Shown here in pieces: positions 12,874-13,336 of a stretch of 13,336 nucleotides of DNA (the stretch's first letter is position 1; each line of letters opens with the position of its first letter). The position numbers and the translations under genes are program-made. The DNA lies in NCBI GenBank assembly GCA_017883495.1, contig JADGNL010000210.1:1-13336 (forward strand). Direction: 5' to 3'. The notes beneath the pieces are model-generated. The model was given only the letters and a program-made list of their open reading frames with translations. It had not been told where the DNA came from and made no database searches. This stretch comes from Methanomicrobiales archaeon. Its GTDB lineage: Archaea > Halobacteriota > Methanomicrobia > Methanomicrobiales > Methanospirillaceae.

Positions 12874-13108
12874 GTTACGATACCGTGCGATTGAGCGTGA
12901 AATCTTCGAAGAAAAACCCCCGGGCGAAGGTAAAGAAAAGGGCTGAGGATCGACCTGCGCCGTCCTGATAGGACTCCGATGGTTCACGGCCACGGCACTG
13001 CCGCCGATACGCCCTGAGGGCTCCGGTCTGCTCGCCATCGCCCATCGTCGCACAGGTGTCAGCACGCCCGGCCGCGTCCACTTCGGCCGAGGTCGTGTAA
13101 GAGAGGTG

Positions 13109-13168
13109 TCAGAGGTTCCTGAAGAGCCGGACGGCGTCCGCGAAGGCGATCCGGCCGTTGCCAAAACA
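13109..13168 (-). pseudogene. Relic of a dockerin-type (EF-hand repeat) C-terminus
   Basis: Read from 13168 down to the TGA at 13109-13111, the minus strand encodes CFGNGRIAFADAVRLFRNL and then stops. The pattern G-N-G-R-I-x-F-x-D-x-V-x-L-F, ending a protein, is that of the second calcium-binding repeat of archaeal dockerin-like tails on surface proteins. The first Asp/Asn ligands of the loop are missing. Upstream the frame runs into the flavodoxin gene in another frame, with no further similarity. I read it as a leftover of a deleted gene. It is very short, so a chance match is possible. Confidence 0.45.
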
Positions 13169-13176
13169 GGCAGGTA

Positions 13177-13336
13177 TCAGTGAGTGCCGGCGCCTCCGCG
13201 GAACAGCGGAACGAGCGTTCGCGCCCAGGCGCCGATCGCGTTCCAGTCGCGGAAGTCGCCGCTCGGAGCCCGCAGCAGCCGGGTCGCAGCCCGCTCGACG
13301 AGGTTCATCTTCGCCGGGTCGATCGCCCCCGCAAGG
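13177..13336 (-). CDS. Flavodoxin-domain protein, C-terminal part (5' end outside window)
   Basis: Minus-strand frame with 52 residues before the TGA at 13177-13179. It includes LAGAIDPAKMNLVERAAT, then LLRAPSGDFRDWNAIGAWAR. The pattern of a K-M/L-N-x-x-E-R helix followed by P-x-GDFRDW-x-AI-x-AWA is typical of the C-terminus of stand-alone flavodoxin-domain proteins, related to menaquinone-dependent protoporphyrinogen oxidase (HemG)-like flavodoxins. These bind FMN and carry electrons; partners vary. The FMN phosphate loop lies outside the window, so binding cannot be checked. The dockerin relic follows 9 bp downstream. Confidence 0.65.
   Translation of the reverse strand, partial: LAGAIDPAKMNLVERAATRLLRAPSGDFRDWNAIGAWARTLVPLFRGGAGTH

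Larger units (their letters stand above)
12675..13108. other. Gene-free stretch upstream of the M24 peptidase
   Basis: No frame here shows family features, and the longest minus-strand frame (12829-13164) runs antisense-like through low-complexity Pro/Arg/Ser sequence. The region is patchily A/T-rich, unlike the genes around it. It holds the dyad at 12718-12741, TATA-like boxes on both strands near 12865, a hairpin plus T-run at 12775-12796, and minus-strand T-runs at 12912-12916 and 12932-12939 next to CCCGGG, which may be terminators for genes entering from the right. Confidence 0.5.

Noticed and set aside
12675..13108. Known RNA genes (tRNA, SRP RNA, RNase P RNA, box C/D RNA) in the spacer
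   Set aside because: None of the conserved sequence blocks I know for these was found; a covariance-model search would be decisive.
12829..13164. 111-codon minus-strand frame in the gene-free spacer
   Set aside because: Composition is Pro/Ser/Arg-rich without family features, and it is in a different frame from the dockerin relic it overlaps.
1..13336. CRISPR array, insertion sequence or attachment site
   Set aside because: No regularly spaced direct repeats, transposase motifs or terminal repeats with target duplication were seen on either strand.

Overview
The window looks like chromosomal DNA of a GC-rich euryarchaeal methanogen, most likely in or near the Methanomicrobiales (inferred from gene content, not from any search). 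The archaeal markers are an Rpo11/RpoL RNA polymerase subunit, a type II methionine aminopeptidase of archaeal size, an HVO_0476-type zinc-ribbon protein and CofD of coenzyme F420 synthesis. Start regions carry archaeal TATA-like boxes, several placed 27-30 bp before the start codon, as expected for leaderless mRNAs.

Layout. 1-253: 3' end of a class II histone-deacetylase-like gene (+). 254-564: gene-free, with a nested dyad and a promoter. 565-723: tiny DUF1328 membrane protein (+), followed by tandem hairpins and a T-run. 771-1670: UbiA prenyltransferase (-), 31 bp from a divergent class I glutamine amidotransferase (1702-2349, +). The amidotransferase overlaps a convergent HVO_0476-type zinc-finger gene (2331-2942, -). 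2995-3927: CorA-type metal transporter (-). 4116-5336: SAMHD1-like HD phosphohydrolase (-), separated by only 40 bp from divergent cofD (5377-6276, +). cofD shares a CTAG double stop with a convergent DNA methyltransferase (6273-7256, -). 7330-8201: membrane-anchored SUOX-fold molybdopterin oxidoreductase overlapping (ATGA) a 67-residue membrane protein with two histidines 14 residues apart, a possible miniature MsrP/MsrQ-like pair.

From 12674 down to 8208 five genes run on the minus strand: Xaa-Pro-type M24 peptidase, map (GTGA overlap), AAA ATPase, PhnP-like metallo-beta-lactamase (1-nt gap) and rpoL. The first two are probably translationally coupled, as are the AAA/MBL pair. The AAA gene and rpoL also have plausible promoters of their own.

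12675-13108 holds no convincing gene but has an operator-like dyad, TATA-like boxes and a hairpin plus T-run. It ends at a short relic of a dockerin-type C-terminus (13109-13168) lying directly downstream of the truncated end of a flavodoxin-domain gene (13177-13336, -).

Most of the window is compact housekeeping and accessory metabolism. I see no CRISPR array, transposase, tRNA or rRNA. The best candidates for something undescribed are the mini redox pair at 7330-8201, the AAA/PhnP-like pair, and the methyltransferase with a Myb/SANT-like tail.
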